From an uncultured Alphaproteobacteria bacterium (GTDB lineage Bacteria > Pseudomonadota > Alphaproteobacteria > Rhodospirillales > Rhodospirillaceae): 64,000 nucleotides of DNA. Below the pieces are notes generated by a model that worked only from the letters and a program-made list of their open reading frames with translations, did no database searches and was not told the origin of the DNA. Location of the stretch: contig LT599022.1 in NCBI GenBank assembly GCA_900079695.1, positions 1,883,245 through 1,947,244 on the forward strand, written 5' to 3'. Positions 41,488 through 49,663 of this stretch are shown here, in pieces. The position numbers and the translations under genes were made by a program. How positions within the stretch are numbered: position 1 is the first letter of the stretch; each line of letters opens with the position of its first letter.

Positions 41488-42134
41488 AGGTTGGGAGCGG
41501 TGTTGTGGTCGAGCCAGTCGCGCCAGGGCTTCCAGGCCTCGACCGCGGCGGCGATCGCCGCCTGACCGTCGGCGGCGGGAACGACGCCGTTGCCCTGCGC
41601 GAGCGCTCGCGCATAGCGCTCGCCGAGCGCGCCGCACAGGTCGAGGTAGGGCACGCCGCAGCGCGCCGCGGCGGCGGCGAACCCCTGCGACAGGCCGCGC
41701 ACCCGCACCGGGTCGTAGATCATCGCCTGACCCTGCCGCCCCGATTGCACCAGGCCGCTCGCCAGCACCGGCGGCGGCCCGATCCAGAACGCCGCGCGCC
41801 ACGACGCGGCCTCGGAAACGATCGCCTCGGCGGCGTAGAGGCTCTCCGGCAAGGGCACACGCACGCCGCCCGCGTCGCCCGCCTGATCGTTGACGCCGAA
41901 GCAGAACACCACGGCGGCGGCGGGCAGGCCGGTGAGCCGCACCTCCGCCTCGGCGCGCCAGCGCCGCGCGACGTCGCGGGTGGTGTCGCCCTCGACGCCG
42001 AGCACATAGTTGACGATCGCGTGGCCGTGGTCGCGTTCGGCGCGCGTCAACCGCTGCGGCCAGCCGAACCCTTCCGGGTCGCGCAGACCGAGCATCAGTT
42101 CGTCGCCGACGAAGCAGACCGAACGTTTCGCCAT
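41475..42134 (-). CDS. SGNH/GDSL-hydrolase-like protein with altered catalytic residues
   Basis: A 219-residue SGNH-fold protein. Block I reads VCFVGDELMLGLRDP, with glutamate where the catalytic serine of GDSL would be. Block III (CFGVNDQAG) is intact. Block V, normally DGxHP, reads NGVVPAADGQ, so the aspartate and histidine are also missing. A GDEL form of block I occurs in some annotated relatives, but loss of all three catalytic residues suggests a non-hydrolytic or changed role. It follows cca by about 55 bases on the same strand. Confidence 0.75.
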   Translation of the reverse strand: MAKRSVCFVGDELMLGLRDPEGFGWPQRLTRAERDHGHAIVNYVLGVEGDTTRDVARRWRAEAEVRLTGLPAAAVVFCFGVNDQAGDAGGVRVPLPESLYAAEAIVSEAASWRAAFWIGPPPVLASGLVQSGRQGQAMIYDPVRVRGLSQGFAAAAARCGVPYLDLCGALGERYARALAQGNGVVPAADGQAAIAAAVEAWKPWRDWLDHNTAPNLYFA

Positions 42135-42189
42135 CGAGCCCTCCGGCTCCCGTCGTAGCGGCGGCGCCGCGCGCCGCCTATGACCATCG

Positions 42190-43473
42190 TCACCCGGCGC
42201 GCGCCTTCAGCCGGTCGAGCAACGCGGCGCGGTCGGGAGCGAAATCCTCCGCCCGCCACTCCGCCTCGACCGCCCGCAAGAGTTCGCCGACGCGCGGCCC
42301 GGGCGGCACCCCGAGAGCGAGCGCATCCGCCCCCTTCAACGGGAACGGCGGCACCGGCGCGGTCTCGGGCAGGCGCAGCAGCGCCTCCCACGCCGCCGAC
42401 CCGCGCGACCCCGGCAACGGCCCGCCCGCGCCATAGCCGTGGCGGTATTCCGCCCAGGCGAGCAGCACGCGGTCGCGCCAGGTTTCCGGCCCGCAGTCGG
42501 CGAGCGCGCGGCGTGCGTCGGCGCGGCTCATCCCGGCATGCGGCCGGTCGGCGGCAAGACACCCGGCAAGCCGGTCGGTCTCGCGGTTGGAGAGCCGCCA
42601 GCGCCCCGCCAGCGCGGCGGCGCGGTCGGCGTCGGCGATGGGATCGAGAGTCGCGATCAGCGCCGCGAGACGGCGGATCGGATCGGCGTCGAGCCCGACG
42701 AGGCCGCGGGTTTCGAGCCACGACAGCACCCGCAGCCGCCCCGGCGCGAAAGGCTCCGGCAGCACCTGCCGCGCCACGCCCTCGCCGCGCATCAGCAGGA
42801 TCACCTCGGCGGGGTCGGGGCCCGAGAGGATCTTCAGCATCTCCCGCGCGATCCGCTCGCCCGAGAGACCGGCGATGCGGGGGGCGAAGCGGCGGCACGC
42901 GGCGAGCGCCTCGACGTCGGGCGGCGGCGCGCCGTAGCGGCCGAAGAAGCGGAAGAAACGGAGAATCCGCAGCACGTCCTCCTCGACCCGCGCCGCCGCG
43001 TCGCCGACGAAGCGCACCCGCCGCGCGCCCAGGTCGGCGAGCCCCTCGCAATAGTCATAGACCGCGCCGTCGGCATCGGCATAGAGGGCGTTGATGGTGA
43101 GGTCGCGCCGCATCGCGTCGGCCGCCCAGTCGTCGGTGAAGGCGACCACCGCATGGCGGCCGTCGGTCTCGACGTCTCGCCGGAGGGTGGTGATCTCGAA
43201 GCTGCGGCCCGGCAGCACCGCCGTCACCGTGCCGTGAGCGAGCCCGGTGGGCACGGCGCGGATGCCCTTCGCCGCGAGCAGCGCCAGGGTTTCCTCCGGC
43301 GGCACGTCGATGGCGATATCGACGTCGGCGACCGGCCGTCCGAGCAACGCGTCGCGCACGCACCCCCCGGCGAAGCGCGCGGTCGCGCCGCGGGCGGCAA
43401 GCGCCGCCATCACCGTGCGGGTGTCGGGTTGGGTGAGCCAGTCCTGCGGCGGAAGTTGGCCGAGCGGAAGCAT
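42190..43473 (-). CDS. cca: CCA tRNA nucleotidyltransferase/poly(A) polymerase family protein
   Basis: A 427-residue class II nucleotidyltransferase that adds or repairs the 3' CCA of tRNA. The head domain has ARFAGGCVRDALLGRPVADVDIAID, with the metal-binding aspartates, then RRDLTINALYAD and the neck motif EEDVLRILRFFRFFGRY. The C-terminal half is divergent, as in alphaproteobacterial members. The start MLPLGQLPPQDWL is near other family starts; the frame is open further upstream into the DUF6111 gene. Confidence 0.9.
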   Translation of the reverse strand: MLPLGQLPPQDWLTQPDTRTVMAALAARGATARFAGGCVRDALLGRPVADVDIAIDVPPEETLALLAAKGIRAVPTGLAHGTVTAVLPGRSFEITTLRRDVETDGRHAVVAFTDDWAADAMRRDLTINALYADADGAVYDYCEGLADLGARRVRFVGDAAARVEEDVLRILRFFRFFGRYGAPPPDVEALAACRRFAPRIAGLSGERIAREMLKILSGPDPAEVILLMRGEGVARQVLPEPFAPGRLRVLSWLETRGLVGLDADPIRRLAALIATLDPIADADRAAALAGRWRLSNRETDRLAGCLAADRPHAGMSRADARRALADCGPETWRDRVLLAWAEYRHGYGAGGPLPGSRGSAAWEALLRLPETAPVPPFPLKGADALALGVPPGPRVGELLRAVEAEWRAEDFAPDRAALLDRLKARAG

Positions 43474-43484
43474 CGCCGCCCCTC

Positions 43485-43760
43485 CTACCGCGGCGGCGGC
43501 GCGGGAAGGTAATGGCCGGGAACGATTTGGCCGTCCTTCCACTCCGGCGGCACGTAGACAGCCCCCGCGGGCGCGCCGCTGGTGAGCGCGAACCAGGCGA
43601 GCACCGCCACCAGGCACACAGCGCCAGCCGCGAACAGCAGATGCCACGGGTGCTTCCATTCGCGCTCCGCGCCGAACCGGCGCATCAGCGAGACCCATGC
43701 GAAATAGGCGACGAACGGCGCCAGGAACGGCAGCACGAAACGCAGGATGAAATTAGCCAT
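43485..43760 (-). CDS. DUF6111 family membrane protein
   Basis: A 91-residue protein with two membrane segments (FILRFVLPFLAPFVAYFAWV; LLFAAGAVCLVAVLAWFAL) and a C-terminal VPPEWKDGQIVPGHY tail, the pattern of DUF6111. Function is unknown. It overlaps the NUDIX gene by eight bases and precedes cca by 11 bases, so it is part of the same operon. Confidence 0.78.
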   Translation of the reverse strand: MANFILRFVLPFLAPFVAYFAWVSLMRRFGAEREWKHPWHLLFAAGAVCLVAVLAWFALTSGAPAGAVYVPPEWKDGQIVPGHYLPAPPPR

Positions 43761-44448
43761 GACCCGCCAGCAGAGCCGCGAAGTTCACCAGGATACCGGC
43801 GGTCGCGCCCCAGATGAAGCGTTCGCCGTAGGGAATCGCGTAGAATCCGCGACGGCGGCCGTTCTCCTCGCGAAAGTGGCGCTCGTGATGGGCGGGATCG
43901 ACGAGGTGAGCGAGCGGCACCTCGAAGATGTCGGCGACCTCGAACGGATCGGGCTTGAGATCAAACGGCGGCGTCACCAGCCCCACCACCGGGGTGATCG
44001 CGAAGCGCGTCAGGGTCACGTATTGCGGCAGCACGCCGAGCACCGTCACCAGCCGCGCGTCGAGGCCGATCTCCTCCCGCGCCTCGCGCAGCGCGGTGGC
44101 CTCGATGGTGGCGTCGCTCTCTTCCTTGCGGCCGCCGGGGAAGGAAATCTGCCCGGCGTGGTGGTGGAGGTGATCGGTGCGGCGGGTGAGGAGCACGTTG
44201 AGGGCGCCCGCACGCGCCACCAGCGGCACCAGCACCCCCGCGGGGCGCGTCGCGTCGAGGCTCGGCCGCCAGGATTCGCGCCCGGGCGCGGCCGAAAGCA
44301 CCTCGGCCTCCGCCACCAGGGCGTCGGAAATGCCGATGTCGGAAAGGGTGGGGGAAGGGCCGAGCGCCGCGAGCTTCGCGCGGATCGCCGCGACCGAAAG
44401 ATCGGCTACGCCGTTTCGCCGAGCACGAAGAACCGCCGATTGCTCCAT
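43753..44448 (-). CDS. NUDIX hydrolase, CoA pyrophosphatase type
   Basis: A 231-residue NUDIX protein. The NUDIX box G-x5-E-x7-REUxEExGU is complete across GGRKEESDATIEATALREAR and EEIGLD, and LLTRRTDHLHHHAGQISFPGG is the upstream motif of the CoA diphosphatase (NudL-like) subfamily. It likely splits CoA or acyl-CoA to phosphopantetheine and ADP. The only available start lies within the preceding gene, giving a 43-base overlap. Confidence 0.85.
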   Translation of the reverse strand: MEQSAVLRARRNGVADLSVAAIRAKLAALGPSPTLSDIGISDALVAEAEVLSAAPGRESWRPSLDATRPAGVLVPLVARAGALNVLLTRRTDHLHHHAGQISFPGGRKEESDATIEATALREAREEIGLDARLVTVLGVLPQYVTLTRFAITPVVGLVTPPFDLKPDPFEVADIFEVPLAHLVDPAHHERHFREENGRRRGFYAIPYGERFIWGATAGILVNFAALLAGHG

Positions 44449-44957
44449 ATGCCGATGACTTCCTTTCCGTCGTGTTGGCCGACTTCGCCGAGCGCGGCGA
44501 GTTCGTAGTAAACCGGGCGCGACAGCCGCGCCGAGAGTCCCTCCGCGACCACAAGGTAAGGCACCGGCTCGCCGAGTTCGGGATCCTCGGCGAGGTAGAG
44601 CGGATGCTCGGCATCCAGGGCGACGATGCGGTCGACGTTGGTGCGGAAGCTCAAGGTCTGGGACTCGCCCGCCCCGGAGCGGAACACCTCGACCGCGAGA
44701 AACGGCGCGTCGGCCACCAGAACCGGCAGAGGCCGGGTCTCGTTCGGCAGCAGAACCTCGTAACCGCCGGACTGGGTCCGCCGCAGGCGCGAAGCCAGCA
44801 GGCACACCAGTTCCTTACGGGTGAACGACTCGCCGTTGAAGAACCAGGTGCCGCGCCGGTCGATCCTCAGCTCCTGGCCCTGAACGGGCTCGGCCACCGC
44901 CGCCATGACGCGGCGCACCTCCCCGGAGTCCGAACCGACCATCCCCGACCAACCCAT
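44406..44957 (-). CDS. DUF1285 family protein
   Basis: A 183-residue cytoplasmic protein of the DUF1285 family. LRIDRRGTWFFNGESFTRKE and VDRIVALDAEHPLYLAEDPE are the conserved blocks. Structures of relatives exist but no function is established. It leads the DUF1285-NUDIX-DUF6111-cca operon. The ATG (MGWSGMVGSDSGE) was chosen over an open frame to 45113, which lacks family-like sequence. Confidence 0.8.
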   Translation of the reverse strand: MGWSGMVGSDSGEVRRVMAAVAEPVQGQELRIDRRGTWFFNGESFTRKELVCLLASRLRRTQSGGYEVLLPNETRPLPVLVADAPFLAVEVFRSGAGESQTLSFRTNVDRIVALDAEHPLYLAEDPELGEPVPYLVVAEGLSARLSRPVYYELAALGEVGQHDGKEVIGIWSNRRFFVLGETA

Positions 44958-45208
44958 TTCCGCCGCGCCTTTCACGCTCCGTACCCGATGTCCGATATAT
45001 GGGCATCCCCCGTGCGGCGCAAAGCCCCGCCCCCGCCGATTCGCGCAACCCGCGCCATCCGGACCAGGCCGCCGACGGCGGATCACCATGCCCGCAAGCC
45101 GTTGTCGGCGCAAGCCATACCCCCACGAATTGTGCGTGCTTTCTGGACATGCGCGCCACGCTTGAGTATGGTCCCCAGCATTTTCCGGGGAACGAGGGGG
45201 GAAGCGCC

Positions 45209-46216
45209 ATGAACTACGATGCCATCGCCGACCAGGCGATCGCCAAGCAGCCGCTCGACCGCGAGCAAGCGTTGCGCGTGCTGGGGGCCGCCGACGCCGA
45301 GACGATGGACGTGCTGGCGGCGGCCTACCGCGTGCGCCGCCACTATCGCGGCAACCGCGTGCACGTGCAGCTCCTGAGCAACGTCAAGTCCGGCCTGTGC
45401 GGCGAGGACTGCCACTACTGCTCGCAATCGCGGGTGTCCCAGGCGCCGATCGAGAAATACGCGCTGTGGCAGGCGGACAAGGCCAGGAGCGAGGCGAAGC
45501 GCGCCACCGCGATGGACGCCAAGCGCTACTGCATGGCGCTTTCGGGCGGCCAGCCCACCGACCGCGAGATCGACCGCCTCGCCGACATGATCCGCGAGAT
45601 CAAGTCCGAGACCCCGATCGAGATGTGCCTTTCGATCGGCTTCCTCTCGCTCGAACAGGCGAAGAAGCTCAAGGCCGCGGGCCTCGACCGCATCAACCAC
45701 AATCTCAACACCTCGGCGCGCCACTACGCCAAGATCTGCACCACCCACACCTACGCCGACCGGGTCAAGAACCTGATGACGGCGAAGGAAGCGGGGCTCG
45801 GCATCTGCTCGGGCGGCATCATCGGCCAGGGCGAGGACGACGACGACATCTTCGATATGTTCGACGCCCTGCGCGCGATCGAGCCGCTGTCGATCCCGCT
45901 CAACTTCCTGATCCCGGTGAAGGGCACGCCGTTCGCCGATCTCGACACCAAGCTCACCCCCAACCGCTGCCTGCGGGCGCTGTCGCTGCTTCGCTTCATG
46001 CATCCGGACGTGGATATCCGCGTCGCCGGCGGGCGCGAACACCACCTGCGCCAGCTCCAGCCGCTGTCGCTCTACGCCGCCAACTCGATCTTCGTCGAGG
46101 GCTACCTCACCACCGGCGGCCAGGAGACCCCGGCGGCGATCCAGATGATCCACGATCTCGGCTTCGAGCTGGAGCTGGAGTCCGCGAGCGAGGATTCCCT
46201 CGACGCGGCCGAGTGA
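45209..46216 (+). CDS. bioB: Biotin synthase
   Basis: A 335-residue radical-SAM enzyme that inserts sulfur into dethiobiotin. The 4Fe-4S cluster motif CxxxCxxC is in GLCGEDCHYCSQS; the auxiliary cluster ligands are plausible in RYCMALSGG, EMCLSIGF and GICSGGIIGQGE, with the arginine in IRVAGGREHH. GAGGGGGGAAG precedes the ATG. First gene of the biotin operon; the 250 bases upstream contain no recognisable BirA or BioR palindrome. Confidence 0.95.
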   Translation: MNYDAIADQAIAKQPLDREQALRVLGAADAETMDVLAAAYRVRRHYRGNRVHVQLLSNVKSGLCGEDCHYCSQSRVSQAPIEKYALWQADKARSEAKRATAMDAKRYCMALSGGQPTDREIDRLADMIREIKSETPIEMCLSIGFLSLEQAKKLKAAGLDRINHNLNTSARHYAKICTTHTYADRVKNLMTAKEAGLGICSGGIIGQGEDDDDIFDMFDALRAIEPLSIPLNFLIPVKGTPFADLDTKLTPNRCLRALSLLRFMHPDVDIRVAGGREHHLRQLQPLSLYAANSIFVEGYLTTGGQETPAAIQMIHDLGFELELESASEDSLDAAE

Positions 46217-46229
46217 GACGGAGGCCGCG

Positions 46230-47396
46230 ATGACCCCGGAAGAGGCGCTCGACGATCTCAACCGGCGCGGGCTGCTGCGCAGCCTCAAGCCCCTGCCGGA
46301 CAATCGCGGCCGCCTCGTCGTCGACGGCGAAACCTGGCTCAACTTCTGCTCCAACGACTACCTCGACCTCGGCCACCACCCGGCGCTCGCGGCCGCCGCG
46401 GTGGCCGCGGTCGAAAGCCTCGGCTGCTCGGCGGCGGGCTCGCGGCTGGTCTCCGGCCACCTCGATCTCCACGCCGCGTTCGAGGCCAAGGCGGCGGCGT
46501 TCCTCGGCACCGAAACCGCGCTGCTGTTCGGATCGGGCTTCCTCGCCAACCTCGGCACGGTGCCCGCGCTCGCGGGCGATAAGGCGCTGATCTTCTGCGA
46601 CCGGCTCAACCACGCGAGCCTGATCGACGGCATCCGGATGTCGGGGATGAAGTGGCACCGCTACCGCCACAACGCCCCCGCCCACCTCGACGAGCTTCTC
46701 GCCCGGCACCCGGCGGCGGACGGCGAAACCCGGCTGGTGATCACCGATTCGATCTTCTCGATGGACGGCGACGCCGCGCCGCTCGCCGAAGTGGCGGACA
46801 CCGCGAAGCGCCACGGCGCGCTGCTGCTGGTGGACGAAAGCCACGCGATTGGCGTGATCGGCCCCTCCGGCAGGGGGATGTGCGCCGAACTGGGCCTCGC
46901 GCCCGACGCCATCACCTGCGGCATGGGCAAGGCGTTCGGCGGCTACGGCGGCTTCGTCGCCACCTCCGCCACCCTCGCCGCGCTGATCGTCAACCGCGCC
47001 CGCAGCTTCATCTATTCCACCGGCCTGCCGCCCGCGTGCGTCGGCGCGGGCATCGCCGCCCTCGACCTGTTCGCCGGAACCGAAGGCCGCCTCGGGCGCG
47101 AGGCGATGGACATGGCGCGACGGATGCACGGCCTGCTTGCCGAGGCGGGCTTCGCGATGCCGCCGTTCGCCTCGCCGATCCTGCCGGTGATGGTGGGCGA
47201 CAACCACCTCGCCCAGGATTTCGCCGCCCGTCTCGCGGCGCGGCGCATCCTCTGCTCGGCGATCCGCCCGCCGACGGTGCCGCCCGGCACCGCCCGCCTC
47301 CGCCTGACCGTCACCCGCGCCCATACCGAGGCCGACCTGCTGGCGGCCCGCGACGCCTTCGCCGAGGTGGCGCGCGAACTCGGGCTGCTGAGATGA
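46230..47396 (+). CDS. bioF: 8-amino-7-oxononanoate synthase
   Basis: A 388-residue PLP enzyme of the alpha-oxoamine synthase family that joins pimeloyl-ACP/CoA and alanine. NFCSNDYLDLGHHP, DRLNHASLIDGIRMSG and the DES-H motif LLVDESHAIGVIGPSGRG are clear. The expected SK-PLP site is replaced in print by the GKAFGGYGGFVA block, with lysine in GMGKAFGG. GGAGG precedes the ATG. It overlaps the following gene by four bases. Confidence 0.94.
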   Translation: MTPEEALDDLNRRGLLRSLKPLPDNRGRLVVDGETWLNFCSNDYLDLGHHPALAAAAVAAVESLGCSAAGSRLVSGHLDLHAAFEAKAAAFLGTETALLFGSGFLANLGTVPALAGDKALIFCDRLNHASLIDGIRMSGMKWHRYRHNAPAHLDELLARHPAADGETRLVITDSIFSMDGDAAPLAEVADTAKRHGALLLVDESHAIGVIGPSGRGMCAELGLAPDAITCGMGKAFGGYGGFVATSATLAALIVNRARSFIYSTGLPPACVGAGIAALDLFAGTEGRLGREAMDMARRMHGLLAEAGFAMPPFASPILPVMVGDNHLAQDFAARLAARRILCSAIRPPTVPPGTARLRLTVTRAHTEADLLAARDAFAEVARELGLLR

Positions 47397-48142
47397 GCGC
47401 CGCGCCGGGCATCGTCCTCTGTTCCGGCTGGTCTTCCGGGCCGGCGGCATGGACCGGCGTGCTCGACGCGCTGCCCGCGCTTCCGGTCGCCCACCTCGAC
47501 TGGTGGACCGCCCTCGCCGACCCCGCCGATGCGCTGAAGGCCGCCGCCGCGCGCGCCAACGCCGCCGCCGGACGCGCGCCGGACGCGCCGGTGATCGCGG
47601 TCGGCTGGTCGCTCGGCGGGCAGATCGCGCTCCGGGCGGCGATCGACGCGCCGGAAGCGGTCTCCGATCTGGTGCTGATCGCCACGCCGGTGCGCCTGCT
47701 CGCCGACGAGACCGGCCTCGGCACCGATCCCGCCGCGCTGCGCGCGATGCGCCAGGGCCTGCGCCGCGACGCCGCGGGAATCGTCAAGGCGTTCTGGGGC
47801 GAGGCGCTGGCGGGCGACCGCACCGGCTACGATCACGACGAGGTGTTCGCGACCCTCGCCGACGTCGACGCCAAAACCCTCGACGCGGGTCTCGCGGCGC
47901 TGGAGAAGACCGACCTGCGCCGCCGCCTGCCGCAGGTCGCGGCGCCGACGGTGGTGCTCCAGGGCGACGACGACCGCATCGTCGGCGTCCACGCGGCGCA
48001 GCAGTTGAACGACGGCGTGCCCACCTGCGCCGTGCTCGCGGTCGCGGGCGGCAGCCACGCCCTGCCCCTCACCCATCCGCGGATGGTCGCCGAGGTGATC
48101 GCCGCGCTGGCGAACGCCCAGTCGGGCGAGGCGGACCGATGA
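47393..48142 (+). CDS. Alpha/beta hydrolase, probable pimeloyl-ACP methyl ester esterase (BioH-like)
   Basis: A 249-residue alpha/beta hydrolase. The nucleophile elbow is GWSLGGQ, the acid in QGDDDRIVG and the histidine in GGSHALP. It lies between bioF and bioC with 4-base overlaps at both ends. BioC methylates malonyl-ACP and an esterase must later remove the methyl; E. coli uses BioH for this. Position makes that role very likely, although sequence alone does not fix whether it is BioH or a non-orthologous replacement. Confidence 0.8.
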   Translation: MSAAPGIVLCSGWSSGPAAWTGVLDALPALPVAHLDWWTALADPADALKAAAARANAAAGRAPDAPVIAVGWSLGGQIALRAAIDAPEAVSDLVLIATPVRLLADETGLGTDPAALRAMRQGLRRDAAGIVKAFWGEALAGDRTGYDHDEVFATLADVDAKTLDAGLAALEKTDLRRRLPQVAAPTVVLQGDDDRIVGVHAAQQLNDGVPTCAVLAVAGGSHALPLTHPRMVAEVIAALANAQSGEADR

Positions 48143-48915
48143 GCGCGCAACTGGCGAAATCGGCGATCGGCGCCAACTTCTCGGCCGCCGCCGCCACCTA
48201 CGACGGTTGGGCAGTGGTGCAGGCCCCGGCGGCGCAGCAGCTGGTGGACGGCCTGCCCCCCGGGTTCGCGCCGCAAACCGCGCTCGACGTCGGCTGCGGC
48301 ACCGGTTCGCTCACCCGCCGCCTCACCCACCGCTATCCCGGCCTGCGCATCGCCGGGGTCGATCTCGCTCCGGCGATGGTCGACACCTGCCGCGCCGCGT
48401 GGCCGCGCCATTATTTTCTCTGCGGCGACGCCGAGGACTTCGACGCCGAAGGCAACGCCTTCGACCTCGTCGCGTCGTCGTTCGCGTTCCAGTGGTTCGC
48501 CGACAAGGCGGGCACTCTCGCACGCTTCGCCCCGGCGCTGAAGCCGGGCGGCATCCTCGCGCTCGCGGTGCCGGTCGCGGGCACCCTCGCCGAACTCTCG
48601 GCGGCGCACGCCGAGGCCCTCGGCCGCCCGCTCGCCGCCCTCGACTACCCGCCCGCCGCCGACTATCTGGCGTGGACCGCGGCCGCCGGGCTCGCCGCGA
48701 TCGACGACGCGGTGCAGCCGATGATCGTCCACTACCCCGACGCGCTCGCCGCCCTCAAGTCCTTCAAGGGCATCGGCGCGGTGTTCAAGGGCGGGGCGAA
48801 GCCGCTCACCCCGCGCGAGGTCGGCCGCCTCACCCGCACCTACGAGGACCGTTTCCGCGACGGGCACGGCGTTCCCGTCACCTATCAGGTTCTCACCCTG
48901 ATCGCCCACAGCTAG
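48139..48915 (+). CDS. bioC: Malonyl-ACP O-methyltransferase
   Basis: A 258-residue class I SAM methyltransferase that starts pimelate synthesis by methylating malonyl-ACP. IGANFSAAAATYDGWAVVQ is the family N-terminus and TALDVGCGTGSLTRRL the SAM site, with FAFQWFADKAG further on. It overlaps the esterase gene by four bases and precedes bioD by 11 bases. Confidence 0.9.
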   Translation: MSAQLAKSAIGANFSAAAATYDGWAVVQAPAAQQLVDGLPPGFAPQTALDVGCGTGSLTRRLTHRYPGLRIAGVDLAPAMVDTCRAAWPRHYFLCGDAEDFDAEGNAFDLVASSFAFQWFADKAGTLARFAPALKPGGILALAVPVAGTLAELSAAHAEALGRPLAALDYPPAADYLAWTAAAGLAAIDDAVQPMIVHYPDALAALKSFKGIGAVFKGGAKPLTPREVGRLTRTYEDRFRDGHGVPVTYQVLTLIAHS

Positions 48916-48926
48916 GAGAGACGAGC

Positions 48927-49652
48927 ATGAAAGGCTTCGTCGTCACCGGCACCGACACCGACGTCGGCAAGACTCACGTCACCGCGGCGCTGTGTTTGTG
49001 GCTGCAATCCCGCGGCGTCGCCGTCGCGCCGATGAAGCCGGTGCAGACCGGTTCGAGACCGCTCCCGGACGGCAGCTTCGCCGCGCCCGACCTCGATTTC
49101 AGCCTCGACCGCCTCGACCTCGCGCCGGACGCCGAGGAGCGCGCGCTGATGCAGCCGTTCTGCTACGGCCCGGCGTGCTCGCCGCACCTCGCGGTCGGCC
49201 CCGGCGAGGCCGGGCCGACCGTGGACGGCATCCTCGCCGCGGCGCACCGCCTCGGCGAGCGCTTTCCGGCGGTGGCGGTGGAGGGCGCGGGCGGCCTGAT
49301 GGTGCCGCTCAACACCCGCGAGACCATGCTCGACCTGTTCGCCGCCCTCGGCCTGCCGGTGGTGCTGGTGGCGCGCGTCGGCCTCGGCACCATCAACCAC
49401 GCCCTGCTGTCGGCGATGGCGCTCAAGACGCGCGGCGTCGCGGTGGCGGGCGTGGTCCTCAACGAGACCCGGCCGCAGTCGCCCGAGGACGCCTTCATCC
49501 GCGCCGACAACCCCGCCACCATCTCGTGGTTCGGGCAGGTGCCGGTGTTCGGCACCCTGCCCTTCCTCGCCGAGACCTCGGCGGCCGCGCTGCGCGACGC
49601 CGCGAACCGCCTGGAAGGCCTCGACCGCGCCTTCGCGCACCTCCTGCCTTGA
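48927..49652 (+). CDS. bioD: Dethiobiotin synthetase
   Basis: A 241-residue ATP-dependent carboxylase forming the ureido ring of dethiobiotin. The P-loop is VTGTDTDVGKTHV, the second motif MKPVQTGS, and VEGAGGLMVPLN the metal-binding block. GGAGAG precedes the ATG, and the gene ends 11 bases before bioA. Confidence 0.95.
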   Translation: MKGFVVTGTDTDVGKTHVTAALCLWLQSRGVAVAPMKPVQTGSRPLPDGSFAAPDLDFSLDRLDLAPDAEERALMQPFCYGPACSPHLAVGPGEAGPTVDGILAAAHRLGERFPAVAVEGAGGLMVPLNTRETMLDLFAALGLPVVLVARVGLGTINHALLSAMALKTRGVAVAGVVLNETRPQSPEDAFIRADNPATISWFGQVPVFGTLPFLAETSAAALRDAANRLEGLDRAFAHLLP

Positions 49653-49663
49653 GGGATTCTGCG

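Noticed and set aside
44958-45208. BioR or BirA operator upstream of bioB
   Set aside because: No TTATCTATAA-like palindrome and no BirA-type dyad found by eye.
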